This document shows positions 42,727 to 54,520 of a DNA stretch of 64,000 bases, in pieces; positions within the stretch are counted from its first letter, which is position 1; each line of letters begins with the position of its first letter. Made by a program: the position numbers and the translations under genes. The stretch comes from Zoroaster sp. YZ-2022 (taxonomy: Eukaryota; Echinodermata; Asteroidea; Forcipulatida; Zoroasteridae): positions 13,653,695 through 13,717,694 of the forward strand of contig CM055820.1 of the NCBI GenBank assembly GCA_029582265.1. The letters are read 5' to 3'. The notes beneath the pieces were generated by a model. The model was not told the DNA's origin, made no database searches, and saw only the letters and a list, made by a program, of their open reading frames with translations.

Positions 42727-43354
42727 GAAACAGGATACTAAATTATTTTCAAATACTTACTCAAGTTCTGGATCCGCTGAAGGGTGATGCAAAATGTTCA
42801 ATGCGACGTGGACACAACTGTACTAGCCCGGCGCGGCCCGTACATACACTAGATCCCAGAATGTCCGGCCATGTGCGCCGCCCGCCCGGCCCGCATGCAT
42901 GGCACGACGGCACGTCAGATTTTGAGATTTTGCGTGCATAGTCTCTGCTCAAGACGGCATCACACTCGGAGCGTGCGTTGTAGATTGATGATGTACATGT
43001 ACGTAATACATGTACATATGTCTTGCTACACGACATACGCTTTCATTCAATTATACGAGCGCTTTTTATTCAACTGCGACAGTTGTGGTATGTAAAAGAG
43101 ACTACATTTTCAAGCAGATCTAACTTGGAAAACACGGACCGTGAATATCAGGTATAAATATCGCAAAATTTTGTGATGAAAGTCAGTTTTCAAAGGCGAA
43201 ATTGTAGAATAATTAAATCAAATTAAATAATTAAATATTTGACGCGGTGCCAATTTCGGACGCGCGCGGCAACAGGAAACTCACAATCAATTGTGAAAGG
43301 CCTTATCAACATTTATATACTTAGTGTGGAGTTCAGTCATTCTAAGAAATTTGT

Positions 43355-43665
43355 TTGAGTTTAATAATAATAATAATAATAATGAAACTTATAAAGCGCC
43401 ATCTATCTAGAAACCTAATCCGAGGCGCTGGTGATAATGAAAAAGACACAAAGATATGGAACATTGGATAAACAAAGATAAATACATGAAACAAAATGCA
43501 CAAAATTAACATTCATTATAAGCTTGCACAAAAAGGTGAGTTTTCAAAAGTTTTTTGAAAGAATTAAAATTGTAAAACATTCTTAAACTTTGTGGAAGCA
43601 TATTCCAAAGGGAAGGGGCTGCAACAGAAAAAGCCCAATCCCCAAAAGTTTTAGTTGCTGTAAAA
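43355..43665 (-). repeat. SINE-like interspersed repeat with (TAA)n end
   Basis: Starts with (TAA)n and TTATAAAGCGCCATCTATCT, then a body with AAAGCCCAATCCCCAAAAG. The layout resembles the other SINEs' 3' ends on the minus strand, but no tRNA-like head is visible. Confidence 0.5.
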
Positions 43666-43666
43666 T

Positions 43667-43934
43667 ATACTACTCAAAACAATTTGGGGAACACCGGAAT
43701 AATCTCAGTTAAAGCAAGATCATTTATTTCAGATAAACACAATGTTTCACAGAATTGATGAGAAACAACTGCACAATGAAACAGATGATAAAGGATGCAT
43801 GTAGTGATTACACATTTCATGACATGACTACTGAAAGAGAGGGGGTTGCAAATGAAAATCCCGGTTCATGGAACATTTCAAACCTATTTGATGTTAAAAA
43901 TCCGGTGTTCCCTAAATTGTTTTGAGGAGTATAT
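43667..43934. mobile_element. Tc1/mariner-type MITE
   Basis: Inverted ends TACTACTCAAAACAATTTGG and AATTGTTTTGAGGAGTATA, with GGAACACCGG inside both. TA lies at each boundary, as expected for Tc1/mariner. 268 bp, non-coding. Confidence 0.7.
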
Positions 43935-44351
43935 AAAAACATGTAACATTTTGTCTTTGTTTTCTCACAACTGTTAGCACCAATTTTGATGAACATCCAC
44001 AGGTTATTTTAATGGTATATTTCCTGAAAAGTCAAGGGTTGAAATTAATTAAAGTACATTACCAAATAGCAATGTTGCACATCTTCCCTTTGAATGTTAT
44101 TTGATTCTGAACCATTTCTGATGTACGGTCAAAGGAAGGGATTATCTAATTTCCAATTTCAGTTACCATCACTGAACTTCACCCCATCCACGCCCCCTCT
44201 TCCTTCCCTCTCCTACAGAGTAAATTAGGTGTTGTACATTTTGAAAATGTGGTACATTTTAAAAATAATTAGAGGAATTTTTTTTGGAATTTAGGAATAC
44301 AGAATCATACAGTTTTTTGGGGACCAAAAATGTGAGTCCCTCATGGTCACC
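43935..44351. other. No gene seen
   Basis: No coding or repeat structure recognised. Confidence 0.35.
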
Positions 44352-44530
44352 TGGGGCTAGTTTCATAGAGCTGCTAAGCAGAGAATTATGCTAAGCAATA
44401 TAAAACAGACTACCAGCCAAAATGCATACATTTTGTATGAAAGTTTGGCTGATAACCAAAGAAATTTGCTAAGCAATTTTTTCTGGTAAGCAATATTATC
44501 TGCTTAGTAGCTCTATGACATAGGCCCCAG
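44352..44530. repeat. MITE of the GGGCCCAATTTCATAGAGC family, copy 2
   Basis: CTGGGGCTAGTTTCATAGAG at the left and CTCTATGACATAGGCCCCAG at the right form inverted ends. The internal GCTAAGCA motifs are shared with 24050-24246. Confidence 0.8.
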
Positions 44531-45025
44531 GTGGGTAAATATTCCCCATGGTCAATTGGTGGGTTAATATACAAAATATCCCCGACCCCCTCCCATTTCT
44601 CTCATGCTTCGCTCTTACCCATGCTTGACTGTTGCAAAGAAAAGCATGTATTCAGTTTTCAACGGCTTTATTCTTAACATATTTAACAACCTCATCCCCA
44701 GGGCTATCGAGCGGTTTCTGTTCACCTCATACCCACTGCTCTCTCGCCCTGAACTGGACGATTTCAATTTCGAAAAATCATGGATATACAAATTAGGTTC
44801 TAGTCTGATATCATTACTAATAATAGCGTGTGATGCGGTGGGGAGGCCGGAACTAGGCCATCCAATTTTTTTAAAATCATAATTTTGGTTAAATCACTCA
44901 TTCAAATAATAATAAAAGCTTTATTTACAGATGGTAACCATGTCACTTATTAGATGATTTTCAATGAACCATTATTTACAAAATAAAATATACAATCAGT
45001 ATTGTGAAAAGACAAAAAGTGTTAA

Positions 45026-45235
45026 AGGGACAATATCACGATCAACAGGGCATGGAATCGGACTGATGGTTTTAGATTAACTCAGTGACTGAAAATAATA
45101 CCCCACATGATAAGGCCATATTACCGTTGCTGCTGCATAAGTGAACCAGTAATTTTTAGTCACTGTGTTCATCTTGAACTAGGACACCGATTCCATGCCC
45201 TGTTGAAAGTCGGCTCTAATCATGATATTGTCCCT
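45026..45235. mobile_element. TTAA-type palindromic MITE
   Basis: Ends AGGGACAATATCA and GATATTGTCCCT, with TTAA on both sides (45022-45025, 45236-45239). The whole 210 bp folds back (ACAGGGCATGGAATCGG / CCGATTCCATGCCCTGT). The duplication suggests a Kolobok or piggyBac partner. Kolobok fits the element at 12124. Confidence 0.85.
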
Positions 45236-45808
45236 TTAAAAAAAATATTTAAAAAAGGCCCTAACACTGAAGAACCCCCACCCCCGAATGTGGATTAGAT
45301 AATGATCAAGAGAAACACTGGGAGCATAACAAATTGGTAGTACATAGACAGACAGACAGGTAGACCAACGAACAGAAATGTGGTAAAGACAAACAAAAAG
45401 ACCAGACAATGGGACACACACAAACAGCAATAGCAATAGTGACAGGCAAAAATATAACACTGGTATCGTAAAACCAACCGTGTAGAAAATACTCTAATAA
45501 AACTATCCCAAATAATATCATTGACTTAAAACATTCTACATTGGATGTGTTAAACAAAAACATATAGGCATTATAGTATTTTTTTTAAATATATGGTTTC
45601 CTAAAATACTTTTTAAACAGCCTTTGCGTAATTTTTATAGTAACCAGTCGGCGTTATGGAAAGCACTTTTCAATTCAAACCAGGGTCTTGTGAGAAAGAG
45701 TTAAAATTTGGAGGCGAGGTTGCATTTTACCAATGTGTTGTAATGTACGTAAACGAAATATAGAGGGCGTACTTCGAAACAGGGCGCAGTTTCTGTAAAC
45801 GTCTTGAA
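45236..45808. other. No gene seen
   Basis: No supported coding or repeat structure. Confidence 0.35.
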
Positions 45809-48393
45809 TTCAGTGCTTCCACTTTCAAGGAAATTTCCTTATTTTAAGGAAATTTTGAAATGTTTTGACGCTCTAAGGAAATTTCTGAGGAAATAAGGAA
45901 ATCTAAGGAAATGCCGTAAATTCTAAGGAAATTCTAAGGAATGTTCGTAAATATTCGATATTTTTTTACGAAATAATGTTGCATAAAAATTAACACTTAT
46001 TATACCCTCGGTCAGTTTGCGCGCTGTATAGCATTGACGCAGATTTGACTAGGCACACGGCACACGGCACAAACAGCCTAGTTGCCGGCCGCATGCATGT
46101 TAGGCACAGCCATGGGCTAGTCTAAGCATGACGCGTCATATTTTTATTTTATTTATTTTATTTATTTATTTATTTGGACTTACACTTTTACAACAGTGGC
46201 ACTCGGCCAAAAGGCGGTGCGTCCGACACACATACACATAAATAATACAAAACACATTTAAAAGCAAATTAACAAGATACAAAAATGTGTGATGATACAC
46301 TCTCAGCTTTGACGTCGTAGGTGTTGTCCAGAACAAGGGATGCACGCGCGACACCAAATCTGAGGGTGTACCATCAATCATATAGCTATCAATGACCATT
46401 GGAACCCAAGTTGATTTAAAATGAGTTCTAGAAAATATAGTAAAAATATAAAACAAATATAAACAAAATTACAGCAACGAAGTATGCAAGAAGAGATTAT
46501 TTACATTGTAGTCCGAATAATATCGGATCTCAATTTCCACGCACGTTTAACATATGATTTACAGAAAGTATCAAATAATGAATAAATTATATCGGCATTT
46601 TCTATATTACATAATATACTTGAGGTGCTCCCAAGTGTGAGATGATATTTAACATCTAAGCTGCCGGATATAAAAAGCTCCCATATATCATAATATTCAT
46701 TTGACATAAGATAGTTTCTAACTTTGTATATTCTTCGGATCTAATATTATTAAGAGCATGACATGTAAACAAGTGTCTAACATCTTCCAATACCTGAGTT
46801 ACATAGGTTGCATGTACCGTCATTATCTGCCGTCCAATTTCTAATTCTGCGATTGGTGGAAGAGTGTTGGAGCAGGTTTAAATTTGAGACTGACGCCATG
46901 GAGTCAGTTTTTATCAAAAAGATAACTTTCTAAACATGGGCGATCTTTGATGGTTACATAATCAGTTAGTGAAGATTTGGAGCAAGCTTCTTCCAACCAA
47001 TCATTATCTTAAATATCCATAAGTACGCGCTTAATCAGTTGTTTAGCCAAGTGCTGCGGATCGAAAAGGGCTCCCCAGTTTTCGCACAGTCAAAATTGTA
47101 TTCAAGTCGCAGCTGGTAAGGATATTTGAGCGCGCTATTTAAAAATTTGAAGCGCAACTGATTAAATTCGCAATAGCCAAGGCTAAGCATAGTAAGTAAG
47201 AGGAGCTTGGGCCAGCGATGCATTTCCATATTAATAACTCTAGAGGTATTTCGCCCTCGCGATATTATGAAATGTGGAAAGAGGCGACCAGCCGAGATCG
47301 CCGTAGAGTGCAACACGCGGCGTATTGCGTGGAGCCTTCAGAATATGTCGCGCCATTTGCGATTGCAAGTTTTCAATTCTGTCAAGATATGACTGGCTAC
47401 AGGACCATACAGCACATGCATAATTGATCGACGGTAGCGCAATCGTCCTCCATAGTATATCCCCATAATAAACGCGATTATAGTCGTCAAAGTTGGCGAT
47501 AATAGACTTTATGTAAGCAATCAGTCTACTCCCTTTTTTAACAACTTCATCAATATGTGCATGATCCGATAGATTGCGAGATATATTAACACCCAAGTAC
47601 TTATAAGAATCGACTTCGAAATCAATCTATCACCAAGTTTCCATAATTTGTCTTTATTAACCTTTGACCTGTAATTAAGACATTGGACTTATCGTCATTA
47701 AAACTCAGTCTCCCTCATTGCAAAATCGGCAGCTAGGTTTAACATACTGTTAGTTCATTCTCGTCATTAGCCAGTAAGACAACATCGTCTGCCCAAAGGG
47801 CTTCCACACAAACATCGTGAATTCTTACCCCTAAATCATGAGCCTTGAGTAATTTAGTGAATTCGTTGATAAAAATAGAAAATAAAACCGGAGACAGGAC
47901 ACAGCCCTGTTTTACCCCTTCAGTCACTTCGAAAAATTCCGTATTAATATTCCCAAATTTAACCCGAGCCTGGACATTATCGTAGAGTGCATCGATTAAT
48001 CTCAAAATTCTACCCCTTAACCCTGTATTCTACGCTGCCATAAGAAGACCATCTCGATCTCCAGACCATCTCTTCATGCGTATGTCTGGTAAGTGACCAC
48101 CGCGGGCTCGCATTTAAAGAATTAACGTTACACTAGGCTGCAGGGCACCAACTTAGTTGCCAAAAGAATGCTTATTTTCCCATGAATTGACTTTCCATTT
48201 TGAAAGGTTTTGCGCTTTTTTTCAACAGCATGCACTTCTTATGGCCTACTGCAACTTTCACATATGCAAACTGTGTATGCATACAGGGGCTAATACACTT
48301 TTGATGATTTAAGTAAAACTAAGGAACATCGGGGAAAAAATCTAAGGAAATGTTTCTGTAAATCTAAGGAAATGTAGATTTGAAAAGTGGAAG
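45809..48393. mobile_element. hAT-like TIR element split by a LINE
   Basis: CAGTGCTTCCACTTTCAAGG at the left is the inverse of TTGAAAAGTGGAAGCACAG at the right. CTAAGGAAAT motifs cluster inside both ends. GTCTTGA occurs just outside both sides, a possible target duplication. CAG-type ends suggest hAT. The interior is mostly the LINE fragment 46495-48010. Confidence 0.65.
46495..48010 (-). pseudogene. LINE fragment: C-terminal half of reverse transcriptase
   Basis: On the minus strand, 48005-47739 encodes RT motifs with VTEGVKQGCVLSPVLFSIFI and VEALWADDVVLLANDEN (catalytic Asp pair). 47596-47240 continues with YGDILWRTIALPSINYACAVW and DLGWSPLSTFHNIARAKY. The distal part to 46495 is broken by shifts but contains a Cys-pair (CNLC-like) as in LINE C-termini. 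5'-truncated, with several frame breaks. A (TATTT)n tract lies beyond its 3' end at 46138-46175. Confidence 0.75.
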
Positions 48394-48554
48394 CACAGGT
48401 CTTGATGGCAAATTCGTCTCTATGGTCGAGCTTGCTTAGGCAAGAGAGGCGTGGGGTCGACGATGCATGAGGACGAAGTTGCTCAGAATTTGGCCATAAT
48501 ATTCGTTATGACATTATTGCATTAACTCTGGCTGTAACCGAAATCAATGATGGT

Positions 48555-49015
48555 TTTTGTTTCGGCTATGTCTAGATCACAGTTTCTTCCTATACTTACG
48601 GTTGCCGCTGCAGCCAATAACCATAGCCGTAGCCATTAATTCGGACATGTCCTAACCAGATAGGAACGAAGCAGTGGCGTAACTAGGGTCCAATTTTCAG
48701 AGGTACTAGGGGGTGCACCACTTTTTCTAGGGGGAATGTCAATACTTGAATCCTGCAGTCTCAACTAGGGACCTATTTTTTTCAAAATGGGGGGGGGGGG
48801 AGCACCCGGGGGAACGGACCTCGGCTGGGGGAGGGGGACGTGCCCCCCGTTCCCCCCCCCCATAGTTACGCCACTGGAAAGAAGGCCGTATCCGAAATTA
48901 CGGCTATGGCTATGGCTATGGCTAGATCACTGTTTCTTCCCATACTTCAGCATTGCCGCTGCAGCCAATAGCCATAGCCGGAGCCAAAAACACTTAATTC
49001 GGCCCGGACGCAGCC
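48555..49015. repeat. Direct duplication flanking a hAT MITE
   Basis: About 90 bp with GGCTATG, TAGATCAC(A/T)GTTTCTTCC and GCCGCTGCAGCCAATA(A/G)CC occurs at about 48565-48650 and again at about 48900-49000. The MITE at 48672-48876 sits between. Confidence 0.75.
48672..48876. mobile_element. hAT MITE, 205 bp
   Basis: Ends CAGTGGCGTAACTA and TAGTTACGCCACTG. The 8-bp flanks GAACGAAG (48664-48671) and GAAAGAAG (48877-48884) differ by one base. An 8-bp duplication and CAGTGGCG ends fit hAT. The interior is G- and C-homopolymer-rich. Confidence 0.88.
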
Positions 49016-49022
49016 TCTTTTA

Positions 49023-49141
49023 GGCCAAAAAAGTATCCGGTTTTTTATCATAGGTCGGCTTCAAAATTGGTGCGATTTAAAAAAAATAATTTAAAAAAAA
49101 GCGACGCGCGCGCAGACCACAAACCGGAGACTTTTTTGGCC
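49023..49141. mobile_element. GGCC-end MITE, internally deleted
   Basis: Only 119 bp: both ends of the family (GGCCAAAAAAGTATCCGGTT and AACCGGAGACTTTTTTGGCC), with TTA on each side (49020-49022, 49142-49144). Confidence 0.85.
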
Positions 49142-49822
49142 TTAGGTCATGTTGTGTTTAATGTTTTACTGGGAACAAAAATTGTGCCGGGCCAAAGTTG
49201 CTCAATCACCGATGTTGGCATATCCATCGGAAGTAGTAGTACAGGGAGACAATTAGGCCCTCACCGCCCAGAGAAAAAACGTGACGTGTCTATGAAAATA
49301 CCGGTGTAGACATAATGTTAGCCTTTATTTTGATCATAATTCGGGTGCCAGCCAAAGTTTCCACACAAAAAATAATTATAATATCTGGGGATCTGCATGG
49401 ATATGTTTGGCCCATAGGCAACTTCTGATTGGCCCATTTCTTTCTCGAAGGGGTCATTTCTGTAGAGTCCCGATGGTTCCGAACTCATTTTTTTGTTGGG
49501 GGGAGGGGGGAAAATAAGACCAAAATATAACCCAACCAGTTTAAATTCTGTGCCCTAAATAACAAAAAGGGACGAGAATTCGCCACGTGTACGTTCCCCG
49601 CCCCACCTACTGGGGCAAATTTCGCTAGAGCTCAGTGCTAAGCACTCAGTGATATCAAAAAGTAGTTACCTGCCAAAGTGTCACGTAATGTATATTCCTT
49701 CTGGCAGGTTCTAATGTTTCAAAATGTTTTTTTTAGCTGAGGAGCTAACTCTTGAAATGTTGGTTCTTAGACACGACTCCGTCAAACCATGGAGGAAGGA
49801 AATCCTTCCTCTATGATCGAAC
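49142..49822. other. No gene seen
   Basis: No coding segment recognised. Short poly-G and poly-A tracts. Confidence 0.35.
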
Positions 49823-49865
49823 TATGGTGTTCTAAAAAGGACACATGCACATTGCAAGAAGAGTG

Positions 49866-50171
49866 TTGTCGCGTCGCACTAGAAGTGTAGTCGCGTCGCA
49901 CTAGAAGTGTAGTCGCGTCGCACTAGAAGTGTGTGGCGTCGCGCTAGAAGTGTGTCGCGTCGCACTAGAAGTGTGTCGCGTCGCACTAGAAGTGTTGTCG
50001 CGTCGCACTAGAAGTGTTGTCGCGTCGCACTAGAAGTGTAGTCGCGTCGCACTAGAAGTGTTGTCGCGTCGCACTAGAAGTGTTGTCGCGTCGCACTAGA
50101 AGTGTGTCGCGTCGCACTAGAAGTATAGTCGCGTCGCACTAGAAGTGTTGTCGCGTCGCACTAGAAGTGTT
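49866..50171. repeat. 21-bp subterminal tandem repeat, 14 copies
   Basis: Unit GTCGCGTCGCACTAGAAGTGT with small length variants (19-21 bp). The inverse form lies at 54166-54275 in five copies. CpG-rich in an AT-rich element. Confidence 0.95.
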
Positions 50172-52002
50172 CACCATTGCAGTTTTTTCTCGTATGAAGA
50201 GCCGTATGTGACTAAATTTCGACTAATTAAATATATACGACAAAAATAAATGTAAATCCATATAATTATTTACTAGAAAAACCAGTTATACAAAAGCGGC
50301 AACCAGACTGGTTGGCAGCTAGCATGCATACAGATTTATATTCCTTTAAAAAAGTCCTCCACAGCCCATACATTATTGTTTTACAGAAAGGTTTTGTTTA
50401 TGAATTAGTGTTGTAGTTAACAAAAATGTTGCTAATCCTGTTACAAATATTTACAACCTAAACCTAGTCTCGATCCCAACTCATGACCTACATGGAAGGT
50501 GAGAATTCTAAACCACAAGACTACCATGCCAGTCGAATTTGGCGGTGAATTAAGTACAGAAGAACCTTTGTAAAATTGTATTTATAAAATAATATAAATT
50601 GTTCAGAAAAATATTGCGCAGGCCTACAGCTAGGGTTCACTCGCCCCCACCGCCCAGGGCCGTAGCGAGCGGGGTCAGGGGGTATGGGGTGTGACACCCC
50701 AATAATTGTTCTCAGTCGGCAAATCAAAGGTACTAGAGCAAGAGTTGGTCCAAAATAACTTTCCAGTCAGCAACATTTGTATGTTTTATATACTATATGC
50801 CTCTTTTCACAACAAACTATTTTAAAGCAGAACCTTACCCTAAATTCATGGTCACACAATAATGTAATTATATGGGGGCTAGAGCAGTGACAGATAATTA
50901 AAAGCAAAAAGGACACAAACAGATGATTTTATTTTTATAAAAACTTGTTTTCAATCATCAACCATTCAATATTGTGTACATGTGCAACCCTGTCCCAAAT
51001 AATTATGTCCCACAAGTTGCATTTTGAGATAATCAAATTTGTTACACAACTAACTGTATTAACTATCGGCAGGAACACATTTATGTATGTTATGGAATAC
51101 ATCATTCAATGTTTCTTTTGAAGCCTTTTTGTCTATAATTTCAGTATAACTATTTTTTCAAAATGATTTTTTAAAGTTCATGAGACAAACATTTCACATA
51201 ATAAACAACCTGAATGTATTTTCACTATTGCTAAAGCTTTCATATAGGCGGGAGTTATGCATCAACAAATCCTTACAGAAAAGAAATATATTTTCCAAAA
51301 AAAAACTTTCTTAGTGGGTAGACATTCACAGGTCAGTAAGTGTGACCAAGTTCCAATTTTTCAGTGTAACTTTGACTTGTGTCACCATAAAATGCCACAG
51401 ACTCATGAAAGTTATGAAAGTTTAATACATACTTAATACAAAGTTGATGACCAGTTGTAACAGTTGTACTTAAAGAATTGCCAATCACGAAAAATTGTTT
51501 TGACATTTATTAATATTTCATTAATAGTGTTACTTTCCTTCTGTTTCTCTGATTTTGGATGTTACGAACCTAGAATAGTGACTGGATTATTTTAATTTCT
51601 GATTATTACTTAATTGCTATTATTTTACTTTATTGCATTTTCCACTTTTTTATTGTTGGTGATTCCTCAGTTAAATCAAATTGCTTACACTTTTATTGTA
51701 ATCTACTGAATGACAGGTTTTATAATTCATCTCGTTTCCACTTATCATTTTGTTGTAAACCTTGTAAAAAATTAACGTTTCCGAGTTATTTGTAAATTTA
51801 TAGCCTACCATTGTTCAGTCACTCTGAGAATTAGAAACCCTAAATTCACTGTATTACTGGTTGCAGGTATTCCAGATGAAGACCATCTGGACTTATGCCT
51901 CCAGTTTTGCAATTTTCTTGGTTTCCATATTAATTGTGTTAGTACCGGTCGTTATATTATTAAATTCACTATCGAATTCTTCGATACAAACGAACATTGT
52001 GT

Positions 52003-52599
52003 ATATGTGACCCGCTCTGCGAAAAAGGGTATTAAGGGACGCTATGCCGGCTATTACCCGTAAAGAGCTGTTCTATGTGGAGAGGGTGAAAAAAAATTCA
52101 CAACGTGATTTTTTTATTTTTTGGTTTATTGGCTTCTATTATATCAATACTTTCATAATTTATTTACAAAAATATTATTATTGATGAGTAAAGATGAAAA
52201 AAAAAACGTTTAAATTTTATACATTATGCAAATTAGCAAAAATATTTGAAAAAATACTTCAAGATGCTTGATATTGATAATTCAAATTTATATTGCACAA
52301 GCATTCCTAAAGGAGCTCAAAAGGAACATAACTGTTGCAATGGGCATTCAAGAGAGTTTCTTCTTAGCTCATTTCTTTTTCCACTTGCTGTGTTTAAAGG
52401 GCTGTATCTCTGAAGGCACTTCCGTTAATTTGTACAATATGAATATGCAAAAATCAGTATATCTCCAGAATGCAAAATGCCACAGGATTCAAACCTACAC
52501 CAAATTAAAGCTTATAATGTAACCAATTCAGCTATGTATGTAACTAAAATTTTTAATTTTGTCCCATAATACCCATTTTTGTGGAGCCGGTCACATATT
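52003..52599. repeat. MITE in the centre of the foldback element
   Basis: Ends ATATGTGACCCGCTCTG...AAAGGGTATTA and TAATACCCATTTTTGTGGAG...GGTCACATAT are inverted. About 600 bp, without a clear ORF. Confidence 0.65.
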
Positions 52600-54165
52600 G
52601 TCTATTCATGCCATAGTACAGCGTCACTTCTTATCATCAGCCAAGGTATGGCCTTGGGTGGGTTTGTTTACATTCTGGCAGAGACCTTTGGTCTGCCTAG
52701 GGACTTTGGTTTGGTATGGTAGGTCATTAATATGTTAGGGCTAGCTTAAGTGTTTTGGGACTGATGGAATAAGCCATGAATATGTATAAAACATATCACT
52801 GGCTGAAATATCGCGGGATGGTAATTTTAGTTGGCAGAAAGAAATCGCCCACCCCGCTTGCTGAGGACCTGGTTGGTGGGGACGAGGGAATTTGATTTAA
52901 CTGAGGAATCACCAACAATAAAAACGTGGAAAATGCAATAATAGCAATTAAGTAATAATCAGAAATTTAAATAATCCAGTCACTATTCTAGGTTCGTAAC
53001 ATCCAAAAATCAGAGAAACAGAAAGTAACACTACTGATGAAATATTAATAAATGTCAAAACAATTTTTCATGATTGGCAATTCTTTAATTACAACTGTTA
53101 CAAGTGGTCATCAACTTTGTATTAAGTATGTATTAAACTTTCATAGCAGACACGTATTCCTCAAACCTTGAGTCTGTGTCATTTTATGGTGACACAAGTC
53201 AAAGTTACACTGAAAAATTGGAACTTGGTCAGACTTACTGACCTGTGAATGTCTACCCACTAAGAAAGTTTTTTTTAGTAAAATATATTTCTTTTCTGTA
53301 AATGTATTATTTTGTTGATACATAACTCCAGCCTATGAAAGCTTCAGCAATAGTGAAAATACATTCAGGTTGTTTATTATGTGAAATGTTTGTCTCATGA
53401 ACTTTAAAAAATAATTTTGAAAAAATAGTTATACTGAAATTATAGACAAAAAGGCTTCAAAAGAAACATTGAATGATGTATTCCATAACATATATAAATG
53501 TGTTTCTGCCTAGAGTTAATACATTCCTAGAGTTAGTTGTATCACAAATTTGATTATCTCAAAATGCAACTTGTGGGACACAGTGATGCACATGTACACA
53601 ATATTCCTTTAAATTAACAGTAGGCCTATATAATGGTTGATGATTGAAAACAAGTTTTTATAAAAATAAAATCATCTGTTTGTGTCCTTTTTGCTTTTAA
53701 TTATCTGTCATCTAGCCCCCCATATAATTACATTATTGTGTGACCATGAATTTAGGGTAAGGTTCTGCTTTAAAATAGTTTGTTGTGAAAAGAAGCATCG
53801 GTATATAAAACATACAAATGTTGCTGACTGAAAATTTATTTTGGACAAACTCTTGCTCTAGTACCTTTGATTTGCCGACTGAGAACAATTATTGGGGTGT
53901 CACACCCCATACCCCCTGACCCCGCTCGCTACGGCCCTGGGTGGTGGAGACAAGTGAACCCTAGCTGTAGGCCTGCGCAATATTTTTCTGAACAATTTAT
54001 ATTATTTTATAAATACGATTTTACAAAGGTTCTTCTGTACTTAATTCACCGCCAAATTCGAGTGGCATGGTCGTCTTGTGGTTTAGAATTCTCACCTTCC
54101 ATGTAGGTAGTTGGGATCGAGACTAGGTTTAGGTTGTAAATATTTGTAACAGGATTAGCAACATT

Positions 54166-54275
54166 TCTAGTGCGACGCGACAACACTTCTAATGCGACGC
54201 GACACACTTCTAGTGCGACGCGACAACACTTCTAGTGCGACGCGACACACTTCTAGTGCGACGCGACAACACTCT
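54166..54275. repeat. 21-bp subterminal tandem repeat, 5 copies, inverted
   Basis: ACACTTCTAGTGCGACGCGAC-type units, inverse of the array at 49866. Confidence 0.95.
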
Positions 54276-54520
54276 TCTTGCAATGTGCATGTGTCCTTTT
54301 TAGAACACCATATCGAACAGACTAGCTACGGTCTACGGGGTTCACACAAATCTAGTCCGAGTGTCTTACAGCGGCGTAGCCACAGGCACACATTTCCAGT
54401 GCCCCCTTAATTGAACAAGGATGGTTGCAGTCTTACATACCCACGTAAAAATATAAAAAATATAAAATTAATAAAAATAAAAAATTAGGTAAAACTTGTA
54501 GCTTTGCATGGTGATGATGA

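Larger units (their letters stand above)
41121..43302. mobile_element. 2.2-kb TIR element with TTA duplication
   Basis: Ends GGCCACTCACATTTAATTGT... and ...CAATTGTGAAAGGCC form 30-bp inverted repeats including TTGTGAGTTTCCTG. TTA flanks both sides (41118-41120, 43303-43305), as in PIF-Harbinger. The inside holds a C-rich tandem repeat, a hairpin and one open frame (42430-42726) with no transposase motif. Confidence 0.75.
49823..54312. mobile_element. Foldback element with 1.4-1.9 kb inverted arms
   Basis: The left arm (49823-51682) and right arm (52889-54312) are inverted copies. TCGAAC flanks both ends (49817-49822, 54313-54318). Termini TATGGTGTTCTAAAAAGGAC are followed by 21-bp subterminal tandem repeats: 14 copies at the left, 5 at the right. 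The right arm also lacks about 260 bp present at 50175-50440 of the left arm. No transposase is visible; the 1.2-kb centre holds another MITE. The layout of long inverted repeats with tandem subterminal repeats recalls FB elements. Confidence 0.92.

Noticed and set aside
49866..50171. CRISPR-like array of short repeats
   Set aside because: Units are head-to-tail without spacers, in an animal transposon arm, with an inverted counterpart at 54166.
50521..50727. Protein gene encoded in the foldback arms (also at 53867-54106 in the other arm)
   Set aside because: The same short open frame occurs in both arms only because they are copies; no motif and no longer frame.
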